Origin: Parietichytrium sp. I65-24A
Lineage: Eukaryota; Sar; Bigyra; Thraustochytrida; Thraustochytriidae
NCBI GenBank assembly: GCA_012862575.1
Contig: BLSF01000018.1
Location: forward strand, 580,075 to 644,074
Direction: 5' to 3'
Length of the DNA stretch: 64,000 nt
Shown: positions 29,172 to 40,443 of the stretch, piece by piece
Layout of the letters: each line of letters begins with the position of its first letter
Numbering within the stretch: position 1 is the stretch's first letter
Translations under genes and position numbers: made by a program
The notes under the pieces: generated by a model
Seen by the model: only the letters and a program-made list of their open reading frames with translations
What the model was told of the DNA's origin: nothing
Database searches by the model: none

Positions 29172-31162
29172 CTGCAAAAATGACCTCTGTTAGGCGTTGT
29201 CATTCGTTCTGGCTGCTTGCTCTCAAAATCATTTCATCGATTGTACATAGTACTCTGATCGCTTCCCTACTTATTTGTATGCATATTGCCGTGCACGCGA
29301 TGTGGCAGCTCCAGGAAAACAAGACGTTCTTGGCAACCGCCGGCCGTTAATTAACCGTTAAAAGCACACAAATGGCATGTGTCGAGTGTCCTCCGGAACA
29401 TAAGTGTTCCATCAGTCGTGGAGTGGATCGAATCCATAAACCGTGATGGTGTCTGGACTGGAGGGATGCAAAATGTCCTGCGACTTCCTACGAGAAAAGG
29501 AGAGTGTTAGGTTGACGTGCTTTTATTACCTCGCGTTGATGGATTTTTTTTGAGTTGCAAAATGAAATTTGTGGAAGGTTTTGTTTGTTGACAGATGAAA
29601 AATTGACCCCCCGTATTCTGCTCTATCCCCGGACATTGAAGCGTACTTGCTTCAGACCTCCTTGTTAAAACCTACATATCAATTTTTAACATTACAATAC
29701 TTTTGTCAAAGTATGCAAGTTGCTGCAAATTCTGCCTCCACCGTGTCCCAACAACAGCATCAACAACTCAACCATTGCACATTGACTTCCATCTCGAATG
29801 TTCCGCCATTCCAAAACCGTGTACTGCTTCTCGCCGAGTCTAAGGCTATAACGGTCCCACGGAACGGTCATTCTAAACTCATCTTCATAAATTTGACAGA
29901 TGTTGTATCACTTGGCAATTGCCGACTTCATCTGGTACATGCCCTTTTCCTCCACAATGCGTGAGTTGTCAGTGAGCCTGCCATCAGCAGCTTTGACTGT
30001 GCACTACTCTTCCAATGCTCTTTGCCCTCTTTTCATCTCTCGGAGCCCATACAGCAGTATTCAGTACCCAGCACCTACTAGCTAATAGTACAGCACTCGC
30101 GGTGCAATCGGCTTTGAATTCGATGCATAGCCGCAAAGCAAGCGGTGAGACAGACACTCCACCACTGAGCTACCCCACATTGTCCCAATTTGGACCAGCA
30201 AATGTACTCGAATGCTTCTTGGTCTGATCGAGTGCTAACTTCCCACATAAGTTACCAGATTGTCAACTTTTCACCATATTCAGTATCGCATCGAATTCGA
30301 AGACTGCAATTTCGCCCCACGCTGAATCGTGCAACTTGCGTGCTCTGAGATTTGACCTGAACTGACAATTCGCGTTGACTACTAGTACTCAGTACCGAGC
30401 TGATTGGGCCACCACACTTGGTTGTGCCCATTTCGAGATTCTTGGAGCCAAAGTATACGTGGATCTCAGTGCAACGCAACAGGAGCAGCGCTACATGGTG
30501 CTAAGAGCACCTGGCGCCTTTTGTACATCGCAAACGGAACTGGAACTGTTCTGGTGAAATTGCACGATAACCCTTCAAGATGATGTACCATATTGGGTAA
30601 TATTCAGTGTAAGCGTCTTGGGACGCTTAAGAATTCGAGGTATAAAATTCGATTCAACAATTTGGGACAACTTTTTTGGGACGCAGTTCATTTTGGCATC
30701 TGTTCATCACTTGGTCTCTCGCAATCAATCTCAGGGCAGAAACGAAAACATGGAAGCTATGGAACAGTGGGATCGATTGAATCGATGATTGCTTGGAAAG
30801 CTGGCCGATTCCATCGTTTCGTTTCTCGTTGCTGCTTGTCTGCGCCGAATTCTGTGACACCCCGCCTTCACAATAAGTTACAGTTGATTCACAGCTCTGC
30901 AAGCTGCAGTCCGAGTCAGGGCGGGTGTATGCGGATGTCAATGGGCCTCCTCCGGATCCAAGATCACCAAGATCCTCAAGAGCCCTGATTGGTAGCAATG
31001 CTCATCGCAGATTCGATTCGTCACGGGCAAGGGCATGGCAGTCTAAGCATTTATTTTTCAGAAGGCTTGCCTAATTGATAGTCACTCACCATGCTGTGGT
31101 CCCCACTTGCACCACACTTTTGTCTCGATTCTCGTAATTTATTGCCATCCACTCCACGAGTC

Positions 31163-31204
31163 CACGCATCCACGCATCCATCCATCACATCCATCCATCC
31201 ATCA
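31163..31204. repeat. CATCCA/CATC short tandem repeat
   Basis: Imperfect copies of CACGCATC and CATCCATC follow each other for about 40 nt in intergenic DNA. Confidence 0.6.
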
Positions 31205-32062
31205 TGCCCGCCCTCTTCATGTTCGCATGGATGCTCGATGAGCTTGCAGACACAGTACCAGTACTCGAGTACAGATTGTCGGAAGCCAGATCGATAACAA
31301 AAACAATAACAAAGCGTTCGGATGATGGAATATGATGGAATGGCTATTGTGCCATATTGTGCCGCTCAACTCCATCTGCTGACGAGAGACTCACTGCTAT
31401 CCAAACTCTGACGTGTATCACGAACCCAAAGGCAACCCTATCATCGCGCGACCACGGAATTGCGTAGGCAGGTTTCAGGAGCTTCACAGTCCGGGCATCT
31501 CGTGAGGAGAATAGGAGGATAGAAGGATGCAAAGGCTGCCAACATCTGCCAAACATTGCCAAAACGCGGAGCCGAGAGCTGAAGCCACTGCGGAGGCACT
31601 CGCGCACGCACCTGTGGCACCTGTGGCGACGAGTGCTGAGTACTGACTGTGAGTACTGAGCACCCACTGTGAGTGTAGTGCTCTACACATCTCTGCACAT
31701 TCCTGGCTCCATGATCCCAGCGCAGCTACGAAATAAAAGAAAAGGAAGCTCAGCGCGAAAATGGAAAATTTGCCGGACTCACTCTTGCTCGCCTCTCGAG
31801 GGTAGAGTACTTAGTTCTATAGTATGGAAAGCGCCAACCAGCTCTCCCACCCGGAATGCCGTCAACAAAGAGCATGTGCCGGCCGCATGCCTGCGTTACC
31901 TGCGTTGCAAGTTGTCGGTGTAAAAAGAGAGCTCCAACAAAGCCAACAACTCATGGCTCATGACATCTCATGACACGTCTCTTCCACGACTGGTTTGGAT
32001 GTGGTCGATCAAAGGTGATCAAAGCTCGACGTCTTTGGCCGAAACAATGCTGTCCAAGTTCA

Positions 32063-32096
32063 GTCTACATTTCTACATTTCTACATTTCTGCATTT
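32063..32096. repeat. TCTACATT short tandem repeat
   Basis: Three exact and one variant copy of TCTACATT in intergenic DNA. Confidence 0.65.
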
Positions 32097-32426
32097 GTTA
32101 TCAGGATGAATTTGACTGTGAACGACGACATGGCCCTCTTTGCATCCGCCTAGGACTTGTCTAACCCCGGACAGCAACAAATGTGGTGGCTTTTTGGGCT
32201 CTCTGCAGTCTCCACTGTCTCCACCACACACTCTAAAGCTGACTAAGGATCGTCTGCTCCCGACAGTCAGCACAACGCCATCCATTGGTAGGAGTCCTAG
32301 CCCTCGCGGTGATGCATCATCACCCAGCCGCATGTACGCCTTCCTATCCGCCGCAGTAGACGCCTGCTACCGTCCATGCACGAGGGATGTACGACAGGGT
32401 GAACCTTAGCGCGCGAGGCACAGCCA

Positions 32427-32457
32427 CTTTCTCTCTTTCTCTCTTTCTCTCTTTCTT
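32427..32457. repeat. CTTTCTCT short tandem repeat
   Basis: A polypyrimidine run of alternating CTTT and CTCT units in intergenic DNA. Confidence 0.65.
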
Positions 32458-33825
32458 TTTAAACTTTACTTTCTCTTTCTCCTCGTGCTTCTAATCGTGG
32501 GTAGTTGGGACTATGGATGCACAACAGAGTTCAGAGGAGCGTGCAATGAACAAAATTTAAAAAAAATGGGTGCTGACTCACTCCGAGTATCTCCGAGTGC
32601 AACAACCAAATGAATGCAAGCATTCCTCTTCCTGTGTTCATTCTCACTCACCACTTCTCTTTCTTCCCATCGATTTATGCGCTTCAGTACCGCACCTAGG
32701 ATGAGCGTAAGAGACTCTCTATCCGCACCTCCAGCCTCCCAGGACGCAGTCCTACTCTATGCGCTCGCGCATTGTTAGCCGTGAGGATCCATTCTTTGTT
32801 CTTTGGCAGAGACACGGGTATATAATAATCGAGTTCTACCTGATGCGCAGTTTATGTCAGAAGCTTAGGCTCGGCAGCCGATCCAAGCTCTGAGTCTTAG
32901 TGGCGCTCAGCGCAGCATCCTAATGCGGTCAGCAATGTAACCGACCCATACCTTATTAAAATGTCTAAATGGCATTATCTATAAGACATCTGTTGGCGAT
33001 GAGTATGAAAAAGGCCATGTCACAGTTAAGAGTCAAGTAGCCGAGTGAACCACAAGTCAAGTTCAGTGAATTCGTGCAAAATAAAACCAGACTGTGGTCC
33101 TTTGCCAATACAAGGGCAGTTCCACTAGTTGCTCTTATGTGAAGACTACGCAATTTCCAGCCGTTTTCACTTAACCTTTTGCGTGCTGTCCGCTAAGAGA
33201 CAAGCGGTTTCGTCGTATCTCTCCTCAGATGAGTTTTGAGATTCGAGTGTGAGTGGGACCAGTCAAGTCCCTCTGTGTATTGCGAGGGAACAACGTTCGG
33301 TTGTAAAGAGAGGCAAAAAATGTACAAATCACGCAGCACTACCACGTATTACGCTAAAACTTTACTCCGCGGAGAAGTTGGCGACGCTCCATTTTGATCG
33401 ACCCTCCCTTACCGTTTGCCATAGCCAGACACGATTTCCCGTACCTCCCATCTACCCAAATCCCTATGCTACATCACCCGGTAGATCTTTCCAGGCTCCC
33501 CACAAAAAGCCCTCACAACTGCCTCCCCTCCAACCCTACGGTAGAACCTTCCACCCAATTCAGTGAACGCAGCATTTTTGGGAGCCTCAGTCACCGACAT
33601 CCATAACACCCTCTTACACTCCAGTATACGCCTCTCTCTGCGCGCACTACCGTAACTCCCAGCCCTTTCCATAGTCCCACCGGCCCAACAGCATCGCACC
33701 TCTAGGCCGGGAGGAGGAAGGGGCCGCCCCACTACAGAGAAAAAGAGGGACAGTAAAAGATATTAAGAGACCGCTTAGCGATTAGTTAGACGCCCGCGTA
33801 TCGCCAACGTAGTAAAAGTATTTGT

Positions 33826-33898
33826 GAGAGGTGAGCGAGGAAGAAGAAAGCAAGAGCCGATCGCAACAGAGAGCAAACAGGAAAGAAAGCAAGCAACA

Positions 33899-33929
<31 letters not shown>

Positions 33930-34131
33930 CAACAGAGACAGAGACACTGAGAGAGAGAGACGGAAAAGAGAAAAGGGAAAAAGAGACAAACAAACAAAGA
34001 CAGAGTCCAAGTCACAGCTCGCAGGCCACAGTCAAAGAGAGAGAGAGAGACGCAGACAGAGACAGACACAGACACAGACAAACAGACAGAGCGAAAGAGA
34101 CAGAGACAGAGAGAGGGGAGAGACGCGCGGC
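33826..34131 (+). repeat. Long GA-rich tract, probable leader of the two-TM protein gene
   Basis: The tract is about 300 nt with almost no T on the sense strand. It includes (GAAA)7 at 33901-33928, GA dinucleotide runs at 34036-34050, and GACACA/GACAGA copies. It stands 240 nt ahead of the ATG at 34374 and has the same strand sense as the gene, as does the purine leader of the 6589 gene. Confidence 0.65.
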
Positions 34132-34373
34132 TTTAACACGTACGGCGTGAGGGGCGTCCGCATCGGTCGTTTGACTGGAAGGAGAGAGAGGGAGGACTCG
34201 CAGTCTGGACACGGGTGTTGTTGGGTGTTGTTAGGTGTTGGTGATTTGGCGAATTGGTGAGATTTGGCGCAATATACACAAAGGACAAGACGTTGTACGG
34301 CCGCGGCAGGCGAAGTTTGCCAAGTTTGACTTGAATTTGGCAGGAGTTGGTATCGAAATTTGCGGTTCTTCAC

Positions 34374-35036
34374 ATGGGCGAAGGCAGGAAAGGACCTCTG
34401 ACGGTGGTCCCAGGAAGTTCGCCGAAAAGGAGCTTGGCATTGGTGGACCCATCGTTAGAATTGGCTGCGAGCGGCGGAACAAAATTTAGGTCCCCGAAAC
34501 ACAGCAGCAATAGTAATAGCAGCATTCCTTCGGAAGCGACGATTGTCATTTCGGTGTTTGATTACCCTGCGGGGAGCGGGGCCGCAGACAACAGCACGTC
34601 ACCTAAAGGGGAAAACATGGCGAGATACGGCTCGAGCTGCAGGAGCTATCACAATTTGAGCTTCGACTCGACACAGCATTACGAGAGCGGGACGTGCAAG
34701 TATGACGACTCGTGCTCTGTCCCTGCTGTGAACTTGACTGGAGTTGTCTTGGTTGCCACACTTATCGTCACGGTCAGCTGGTTCTTGGACGAGCTCTATG
34801 ATTCGTTTCATTCGTCGGAATACATATATCGCGAGTACAGTCCTGATGATGCTGCGAACACCATCTCGTTTTCATCAGTGTCCGGCTACAGATCAAATAC
34901 TTCGGTAACAATCGCCAGGGCGGGGCTCGCGCTATGCGTGCTCTTTGTCATTGCAGTTTGGGGAGTTAGTGCGTACATCAAATTCAAATACCTCACCCCA
35001 AGAGAGGATGCCGTCTGTCCATCGCTCTCCTGGTGA
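34374..35036 (+). CDS. Two-span membrane protein, not recognised
   Basis: The product has 220 residues from the ATG at 34374. Residues 1-105 are Ser/Gly/Asn-rich and polar, with Cys and Tyr residues (SSCRSYHNLSFDS). Two hydrophobic spans follow, VVLVATLIVTVSWFLDELY (about 120-140) and AGLALCVLFVIAVWGVSAYI (about 185-205). An aromatic, acidic loop (YIYREYSPDDAANTISF) lies between them, and a short tail contains KYLTPRED. No signal peptide is evident. I do not recognise a family. It is kept as a gene because of the clean hydrophobic spans and the long GA-rich leader. It is convergent with PEX11. Confidence 0.5.
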   Translation: MGEGRKGPLTVVPGSSPKRSLALVDPSLELAASGGTKFRSPKHSSNSNSSIPSEATIVISVFDYPAGSGAADNSTSPKGENMARYGSSCRSYHNLSFDSTQHYESGTCKYDDSCSVPAVNLTGVVLVATLIVTVSWFLDELYDSFHSSEYIYREYSPDDAANTISFSSVSGYRSNTSVTIARAGLALCVLFVIAVWGVSAYIKFKYLTPREDAVCPSLSW

Positions 35037-35766
35037 ACGTTTTCACTCGCTTGAGCCATGCCTGGGTTTGGACGCAGTCGGCTATTCCTTGGGTCTCGAG
35101 ATGCCGTGATGGACAAGACCTCGACTACACTGGCCAGGCTCAAATTACTTTCCGTGATCTGTAGAGGTGCCATTTTGCGTTCGGAGGAAACAATGAATGC
35201 ATGGATCCGCAAATACCGCGTAGCCGCCTCGTGGTCTTGCTTGTGCTCCCTACCCTAAATTGATTGAACCTCGGAGGGAACACCAGCGAGACTATTAATG
35301 ATGTAAAGCCGACTTTCTCGCAATTAGAACGCTCACCCGCTTGAGGCACCGGTCGATTTTTTTTCTTTACCGGGTATGTAATCTTTGAAACATAGTGTTG
35401 CATATCAATTGTGCACATTCGCTTACAATGATGGTGACGCTAGAAATGAGTGCTCTATCCTCCAAACCCAACTAAATTTTGTGTTTTTTTTCTTGTTCTC
35501 GAATTCTTTTTGAAAACTCTATTCTTTCATCGCGCGATGATTTCGTACAAATGAGATTTCTTCGTATGTCCGGCTCAGGCTAGATTTAATAAAGATTGAC
35601 ATGGGAAACTGAGGACTGACTGGCGGAATGCAGTACCGGTACGAGGATCAACGCAAACCTAGGCACCAACGAAAAGGAGCCGAAGAAAAGAGAAGACTGG
35701 CAAAAATATAGTACTGAGAAAGTTGGCGAAATAATACGTTGTATATAGAATGTACTGTACCGACCT
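35037..35766. other. Convergent 3' region
   Basis: About 730 nt lie between two converging genes. They hold T-rich stretches (35355-35365, 35479-35490) and the perfect palindrome GTACCGGTAC at 35633-35642. No gene is seen. Confidence 0.5.
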
Positions 35767-36549
35767 TTACTTTGCAGTGCGCAGCCACTTGGTGTACAGG
35801 CTTGCAATACCACCCGAGATCCCCACCGCGCAGAGTTTGTATGGCGAGAGGGAGGCATATCCAGTAGCGTAGTTTCCTGCGAGCACAAGATCACTAAGCA
35901 CTGCCACAAGCCAAATCATCTCGCGGCGGTGCTGCTCCTGCAGAGAAGCCTTCTCCTCCTTCTCCTCAGCCTTCTTGATTGCTGTTGACAGAGCCTTTGC
36001 CCTGGTGTATGTCTTGATCAGATCGCAAATTACGTACAGAAACCAAGCACGCACCGAAAGGAGCGACAGCCTGTCACCATTGTAGCTCACAAGTTTTGGC
36101 TCAACGGTGCTGAGGAGCCACAGGTTCTCCAATGGAGAGTACACCAGCATAGAGATGGTCATGATGCGTCCCAGAATCGCATTCATGGACATGTCAGAAA
36201 AGTCCAGGTGCATGCATGCCTCAAGCATGGCAGGGAATCCCCCAAGACGATTGATGAATCTCGCGTCTGAGAGGCGAGTGTACATCTGAGTCAAAGATTG
36301 CGCCAATGCAGTTGGCTTGCCCCCATTCGCATCGGTCGAGTACTGGGCAACCAGCAATCCAGAGTACGCGGCTATGCGCAGGAACCCATCCAAGCTCCAT
36401 CTATATCTGCTGTTAGGCTTCAACTTCTCTCTCGATCTCGTATCAATGCGCACGAATATGGCATGCTTTGGCACTTACGTGTTGCTCGCGAGCTTGTTGA
36501 ACCTGGACAAAAGCTCCAGCTGCTGTGGGCTCAATCGGAGACCGCTCAT
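35767..36549 (-). CDS. PEX11: Peroxisomal membrane biogenesis protein PEX11, two exons
   Basis: Exons 36549-36479 and 36406-35767 join to 236 residues. Exon 1 codes MSGLRLSPQQLELLSRFNKL and a few residues more, and the split codon completes ...SNTYRWSLDGFLRIAAYSG. PEX11 elongates and divides peroxisomes from the membrane. Family marks are the N-terminal amphipathic helix region, LSDARFINRLGGFPAMLEAC, an Arg/Met-rich segment followed by YSPLENLWLL, a Lys/Glu-rich loop (KALSTAIKKAEEKEEKAS) and the C-terminal membrane segment near SDLVLAGNYATGY. Length fits the family (about 230-260). Reading straight through the intron would give a shorter N-terminus lacking the conserved start, so the two-exon model is preferred. 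Confidence 0.85.
36407..36478 (-). other. 72-nt intron in PEX11
   Basis: Donor AC|GTAAGTG and acceptor AACAGCAG|A; a branch-like CCTAAC lies only about 8 nt before the acceptor. The intron splits a Thr codon (phase 2). Splicing restores the expected PEX11 N-terminus. Confidence 0.8.
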
Positions 36550-38378
36550 CTTTCTTCACCTGCAAACACCTTTCGCACAAACAAGCCAGACGCTCTGTCA
36601 ACAAACCCCTCTTCCAGCAACATCCCAGCTCCAAACCACCGACTCGGCCGGTCCGACAGCCGTTCTGCACGAGCGAGCAACTTACCTCTCTCAGCCGAGC
36701 TCCAAACTCCAAACTTCACAACCGCAATCGCAACCCTGACAAGCACGTCGACCGCGACTGAATCTGCGACCGCACAGACTGCAATGCACAGATCAACAAC
36801 CCACGCAAGCCAAACACGAGTCACACGGTCGATACGAATTGCCACGAATGCGGGATTGCAGTATTGCAGTCAACCCAAACATTCAACTTCATCCAGCCCA
36901 AACAAAGAAGCAAACTAATTAGAAGCAAACACACAGATTCGCACGACTCATCATCCATCTACCGCCTCTTACCTCCCAGCCGTAGCGGTCGTGCAGGACG
37001 AGCAGCGGAAGAAGCACTACTACTACGGTCTTTCTGCTCTCTTGTGTTTGGGAATCTGTCATTTCTATTCCCCTATTTTCTTTCGTCACAGTCTCACTGA
37101 GGGAACATTGGAACAACTAAAGCCTAGATAGCTAGCTAAAACAAGTGAGAGGTCTTATGCCAAGCGACATAGGCTACGCGACTCCTAAGAAAGAGCTAGC
37201 ACTTCGGGTCTGAGGGGGATGGAGTGCAACTTGGTGATACTCTAGTGGACTATACTATGGTGTAATGGCAGTGGTAGAGGGTTTCGCTAACATGCATTTT
37301 CATCTTTCTTAGGAAATGAACATTCAAAATGCATCCTTTCCTTTCACAGGCAGAACATTCATCAGCATTCATTCATTCATTCATTTCACTCGCTCACTCG
37401 CAAGCGCGCGATCGCGTGCCGGTGTCTCAAGTTTCGCCGCAGATTTGACCGCGAATTCATTCACCGCGTCCAATTCAATTCAGGATCAGAAGGCGTCTAA
37501 ATTCGGACTGGTGGACTCAGCTAGCAGCTGCACTAGCAGAGGCTAGAGTACCATGCACGCCACGCACAGATAGATCGACTGGTGGAGAGAGACAAGAAAA
37601 ATCTCATCGTCGACACCGCTTGGAGAGAAAGCTCAGGCGCAGCGAAACAAACAATGTAAACAATGCATTCTTTCTACTGGTCTTCATGCAACTGCCTTGA
37701 ATGCTTTTGCTTGATGCATGGAGTTGTGCGCTTTTCGGTCATCGAAGAAAATATCAATCTCGCTCTCAAAGCAGAGTTGACCAAAGGGCGATCTATACAA
37801 AGGATCGGAAGGAGGGCTCTCCGGACTGTTCGCGATTTTATTCATTTCATTATGAACATGAACAACAAGGACAAGGACAACAACAACGATAACGATAACG
37901 ATAACAAAGACGGGCTTGGCAGGCTGGGCTAGCTAATGCGTTTATTTCATTTTGTTAGCGGCCTTGTGTCGGACCCAACCACACTTGCCACTCCAAAGTG
38001 TCGGACATGTCGGACTGTGGCTTCGAGCCGGCGGAACGGTGTGCGCTTGAGATGGCGCGCTTGAATGGCAGCGCGCGGCATACGCGAAACATGCCGCGAT
38101 GGTCCGCAAGGACACGTGACGTTGGGCGCTGGGATGCGACACCTGGTCATAGCTTCGCGCACAGTCAAATGAAAAATGCGATCATCGGCTGTTGGGCGTA
38201 AAACCATTGAGATCCTTGGATTCTTTCGACTCGGAGAAATAGCCTTAACGGAAACACGACCCATGCCCCAGTGGTCCGAGTGGGTCTCGAAGAAAAATGG
38301 AAAAGTGAAATCGAAGGGCAAGTGCCAGAGAGATGTGCATGTGTGAGTATACTATGGTTTCATTTCATTCATCAATAA
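36550..38378. other. Intergenic region with no supportable gene
   Basis: This 1.8-kb stretch holds the PEX11 leader, a CATT repeat at 37367-37386, ACAAGG/GATAAC repeats at about 37862-37908 and a frame of about 120 codons on the minus strand at 37947-38321 that has an ATG but no recognisable domain. A 200-codon plus-strand frame at 36298-36918 is antisense to PEX11 and is considered a shadow. Confidence 0.5.
36560..36685 (-). other. Possible 5'-UTR intron ahead of PEX11
   Basis: On the minus strand GAGAG|GTAAGTT is a full donor consensus and TTTGCAG|GTGAAG, 10 nt before the ATG, is a good acceptor. The intervening 126 nt would be a leader intron. No homology can test it. Confidence 0.45.
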
Positions 38379-39179
38379 TCAAGCAAGGTCTGCGCGCGGG
38401 ACGTTGTGCACCGAGCGGCGGCGTCCTCGAAGAGCAACCTTGAGGACCTTTTTCACTTTCGAGCCGATCATCAGAGGCTTAAAGAGCTGGCCGGTGCAGC
38501 CGTACATGCGCCATGCACTGAATCTGGTCTCGCAATCTCCGCAGAGAATCGAGCTGGGCCGCGCCTTGTCGCCTAGTTCCGTCACCCGATCAGCAAAGCA
38601 TTGGTCGCAGTACCGATGCATGCCGCAAAATACACAGGCCACCGTGTAGAATTTGAAAGCGTTGCAAGAGTTGCAAAAGTTGTAATGTTCAAAGCAAACC
38701 TTGCAGATGTTGGCTGGAAGGCCCTCTTCGCCACACTTGAGCTTCTTGATGCTCTCCCGATCGATACACTGAGCGTATGCCGCGTCGTCGACTCGGCAAG
38801 AAGAGCAGCAAAAGTCATTGCAGTTTGAACAGTTTACGCCCCCCTCCTCATCGAATGAGCTGCACTGCAGGCAACTGTGAAGGCAGGTATGGCACCAACC
38901 TGTTTGGCTGTCGATAGCTAGCGAGTTCAGGCCGCTGCGAGTACACTTTCTGTTTCTACAAGGTGCGTAAGCGAATGAAAGGATGTGTGCCACGCAAGCA
39001 TCGGGAAGCTGGCTGAACTGCTGCAACGCGTCTTTGCTCGCCTCCAGCGACGGATCCGTTACTTGAGCGCAGACGCTTTGCTCCTGCGTCGGACCGGAAA
39101 GCGCCAACGCAATCAGCCTCTCCGTAAAGCTTGGCCGCCGCCTTCCATACCGTCGATCGCTCTTTAATGAGGCTTTCAT
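38379..39179 (-). CDS. Cys-rich multi-zinc-binding protein with F-box-like N-terminus
   Basis: The product has 266 residues from the ATG at 39179; the frame extends 12 codons upstream to a GTG only, so an upstream exon is possible. After a basic N-terminus, residues about 56-75 read QFSQLPDACVAHILSFAY, resembling the first helix of an F-box. Some ten Cys pairs follow between about 75 and 245: CRNRKC, CHTC, CLQC, CSNC, CSSC, CKVC, CNSC, CVFC, CDQC and CGDC. They suggest a run of RING- or LIM-like zinc modules. The C-terminal 40 residues are basic. If the F-box reading is right, it could be a ubiquitin-ligase adaptor; this is a guess. No named family is recognised. Confidence 0.62.
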   Translation of the reverse strand: MKASLKSDRRYGRRRPSFTERLIALALSGPTQEQSVCAQVTDPSLEASKDALQQFSQLPDACVAHILSFAYAPCRNRKCTRSGLNSLAIDSQTGWCHTCLHSCLQCSSFDEEGGVNCSNCNDFCCSSCRVDDAAYAQCIDRESIKKLKCGEEGLPANICKVCFEHYNFCNSCNAFKFYTVACVFCGMHRYCDQCFADRVTELGDKARPSSILCGDCETRFSAWRMYGCTGQLFKPLMIGSKVKKVLKVALRGRRRSVHNVPRADLA

Positions 39180-40106
39180 TCCGGCATGCACATCCTCGCC
39201 TGTCTGCTCCCCCACCTTGAAACGAGCGCCCTTCGTCGCACTTCACGCTTGCGTGCTTCCAAGCTCCCCAAACTCACGACCCTAAAAAAATACAGAATTC
39301 ACAGTCAGGCAATTTGAAACCAGTTGAACCTGACTGAGCACAACCTGTTGCTCTCGCTTCCCTTTTCGCCCTTTCTTCCCGCTTCTCGGCACTGCCTTTC
39401 AAGTCGACTCGATTGAGCTTGCCAAGCTGCACGTCCCAAAGTTACAAGCTGCAAAGTTGCACAGTTGCACAGTTGCGGGACTGCCAATGCGTCGGGGCCT
39501 GAACACTGCTTCTTTTGGCCTTCTTGTCCCTCGGTGTCTCCGGAATCATTGAGCAGTCAGTCACTGCAGTCTTGTCAAAATGCTTACCGGTACGTACTTT
39601 TTACTTGGCAGTCAAATCAATCAATTGAAAAAACTGTCCAACCAACAGGCAAACAAGTTTCCGCATCGGCCAGCAGAAGAGACTCTCTTTCTCTCTTTCT
39701 TTCTCTCTGGAGTTGGGAACGCTTCGCAGTACGAGTTCTCACTGTCAATAACAATGAGAACAGAGTACGCTCTCCAAGACGTAGTTTGACAAAGAAGCCT
39801 TGTCCCTTTCTTTTTCTTTTGTTAGTTTGTTGTCGCGTTGACTGTGAAGACGAAACTCCTCTGGTTGGTCTCCATACCTTGTGGCAACTGGGCTCTCACA
39901 ATATCTCACAATCGTCGAAACAGAAATACTCTGCTCAGTATTCGGCAACTTGTTTCGCAGCGGCCAATTGTTCATTGACATTGAGTGAGTGAATGAACGT
40001 TCATTGACTGTGAATGTCAAGGCTCGCTGACAGAGTTGTCAATTAGTCAACAGCGAGATTAGTCATTGCAAAAAGTAAATCAAACAATTGCAATCGAAAC
40101 CGCGCA

Positions 40107-40140
40107 GGTACCGGTACCAGGTACTGAGTACTCAGTACTA
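40107..40140. repeat. GGTACCGGTACC-GGTACTGAGTACTCAGTAC palindromic cluster
   Basis: Overlapping palindromes are packed into 34 nt: GGTACCGGTACC (perfect) and, joined to it, GTACTGAGTACTCAGTAC (perfect around its centre AGTACT). It is the fullest copy of a motif that recurs between genes across the window. Confidence 0.7.
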
Positions 40141-40407
40141 CCTAGCATGATCATCGATTGATCCTCCACTGGCTGGGTATAATGCATACGAGCCGCCTTG
40201 TAGTTTTGTTTGGTTAGTTTTTGGTTTGCTCTTTGGCAGCGCCAATGACGAAGAGTCAGTCAAAAGTCTAACCAGTCGCTCGATTGGTGATGGCAGCGGT
40301 GAGATGGGATGATGCGAATGCAGCACGCGTGTAGCGAGAAGAAGGAAGCAGGTAAAGGACGCGCGGTAGTACAGTAGGCTTTTCTTCGGACGTTAGCTGG
40401 CTGGCTG

Positions 40408-40443
40408 TCATGCCATGTCATGCCATGTCATGCCAGTCATGCC
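40408..40443. repeat. TCATGCCATG tandem repeat
   Basis: About three and a half copies of TCATGCCATG, the last one broken. Intergenic. Confidence 0.7.

Larger units (their letters stand above)
29172..34373. other. 5.2-kb region without a supportable gene
   Basis: This is the largest gap in the window. Open frames are short, mostly open at non-ATG codons and show no domain character. What is visible: GTACTCAGTAC and related motifs (30385-30395, 31254-31272, 31629-31661), TTTGACTGTGAAC (32111-32123), CATC tandem repeats (31163-31204), TCTACATT copies (32063-32096), CTTTCTCT copies (32427-32457), and from 33826 a long GA-rich leader. Non-coding RNA or rapidly evolving genes cannot be excluded from sequence alone. 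Confidence 0.55.

Noticed and set aside
36298-36918. 206-codon plus-strand frame over the PEX11 5' region
   Set aside because: It is antisense to PEX11 exon 2, its intron, exon 1 and leader; composition is Thr/Ser-rich without domains, as expected of a shadow frame.
37947-38321. 124-codon minus-strand frame
   Set aside because: Has an ATG but no domain, and a second frame on the same strand is equally open; kept as intergenic.
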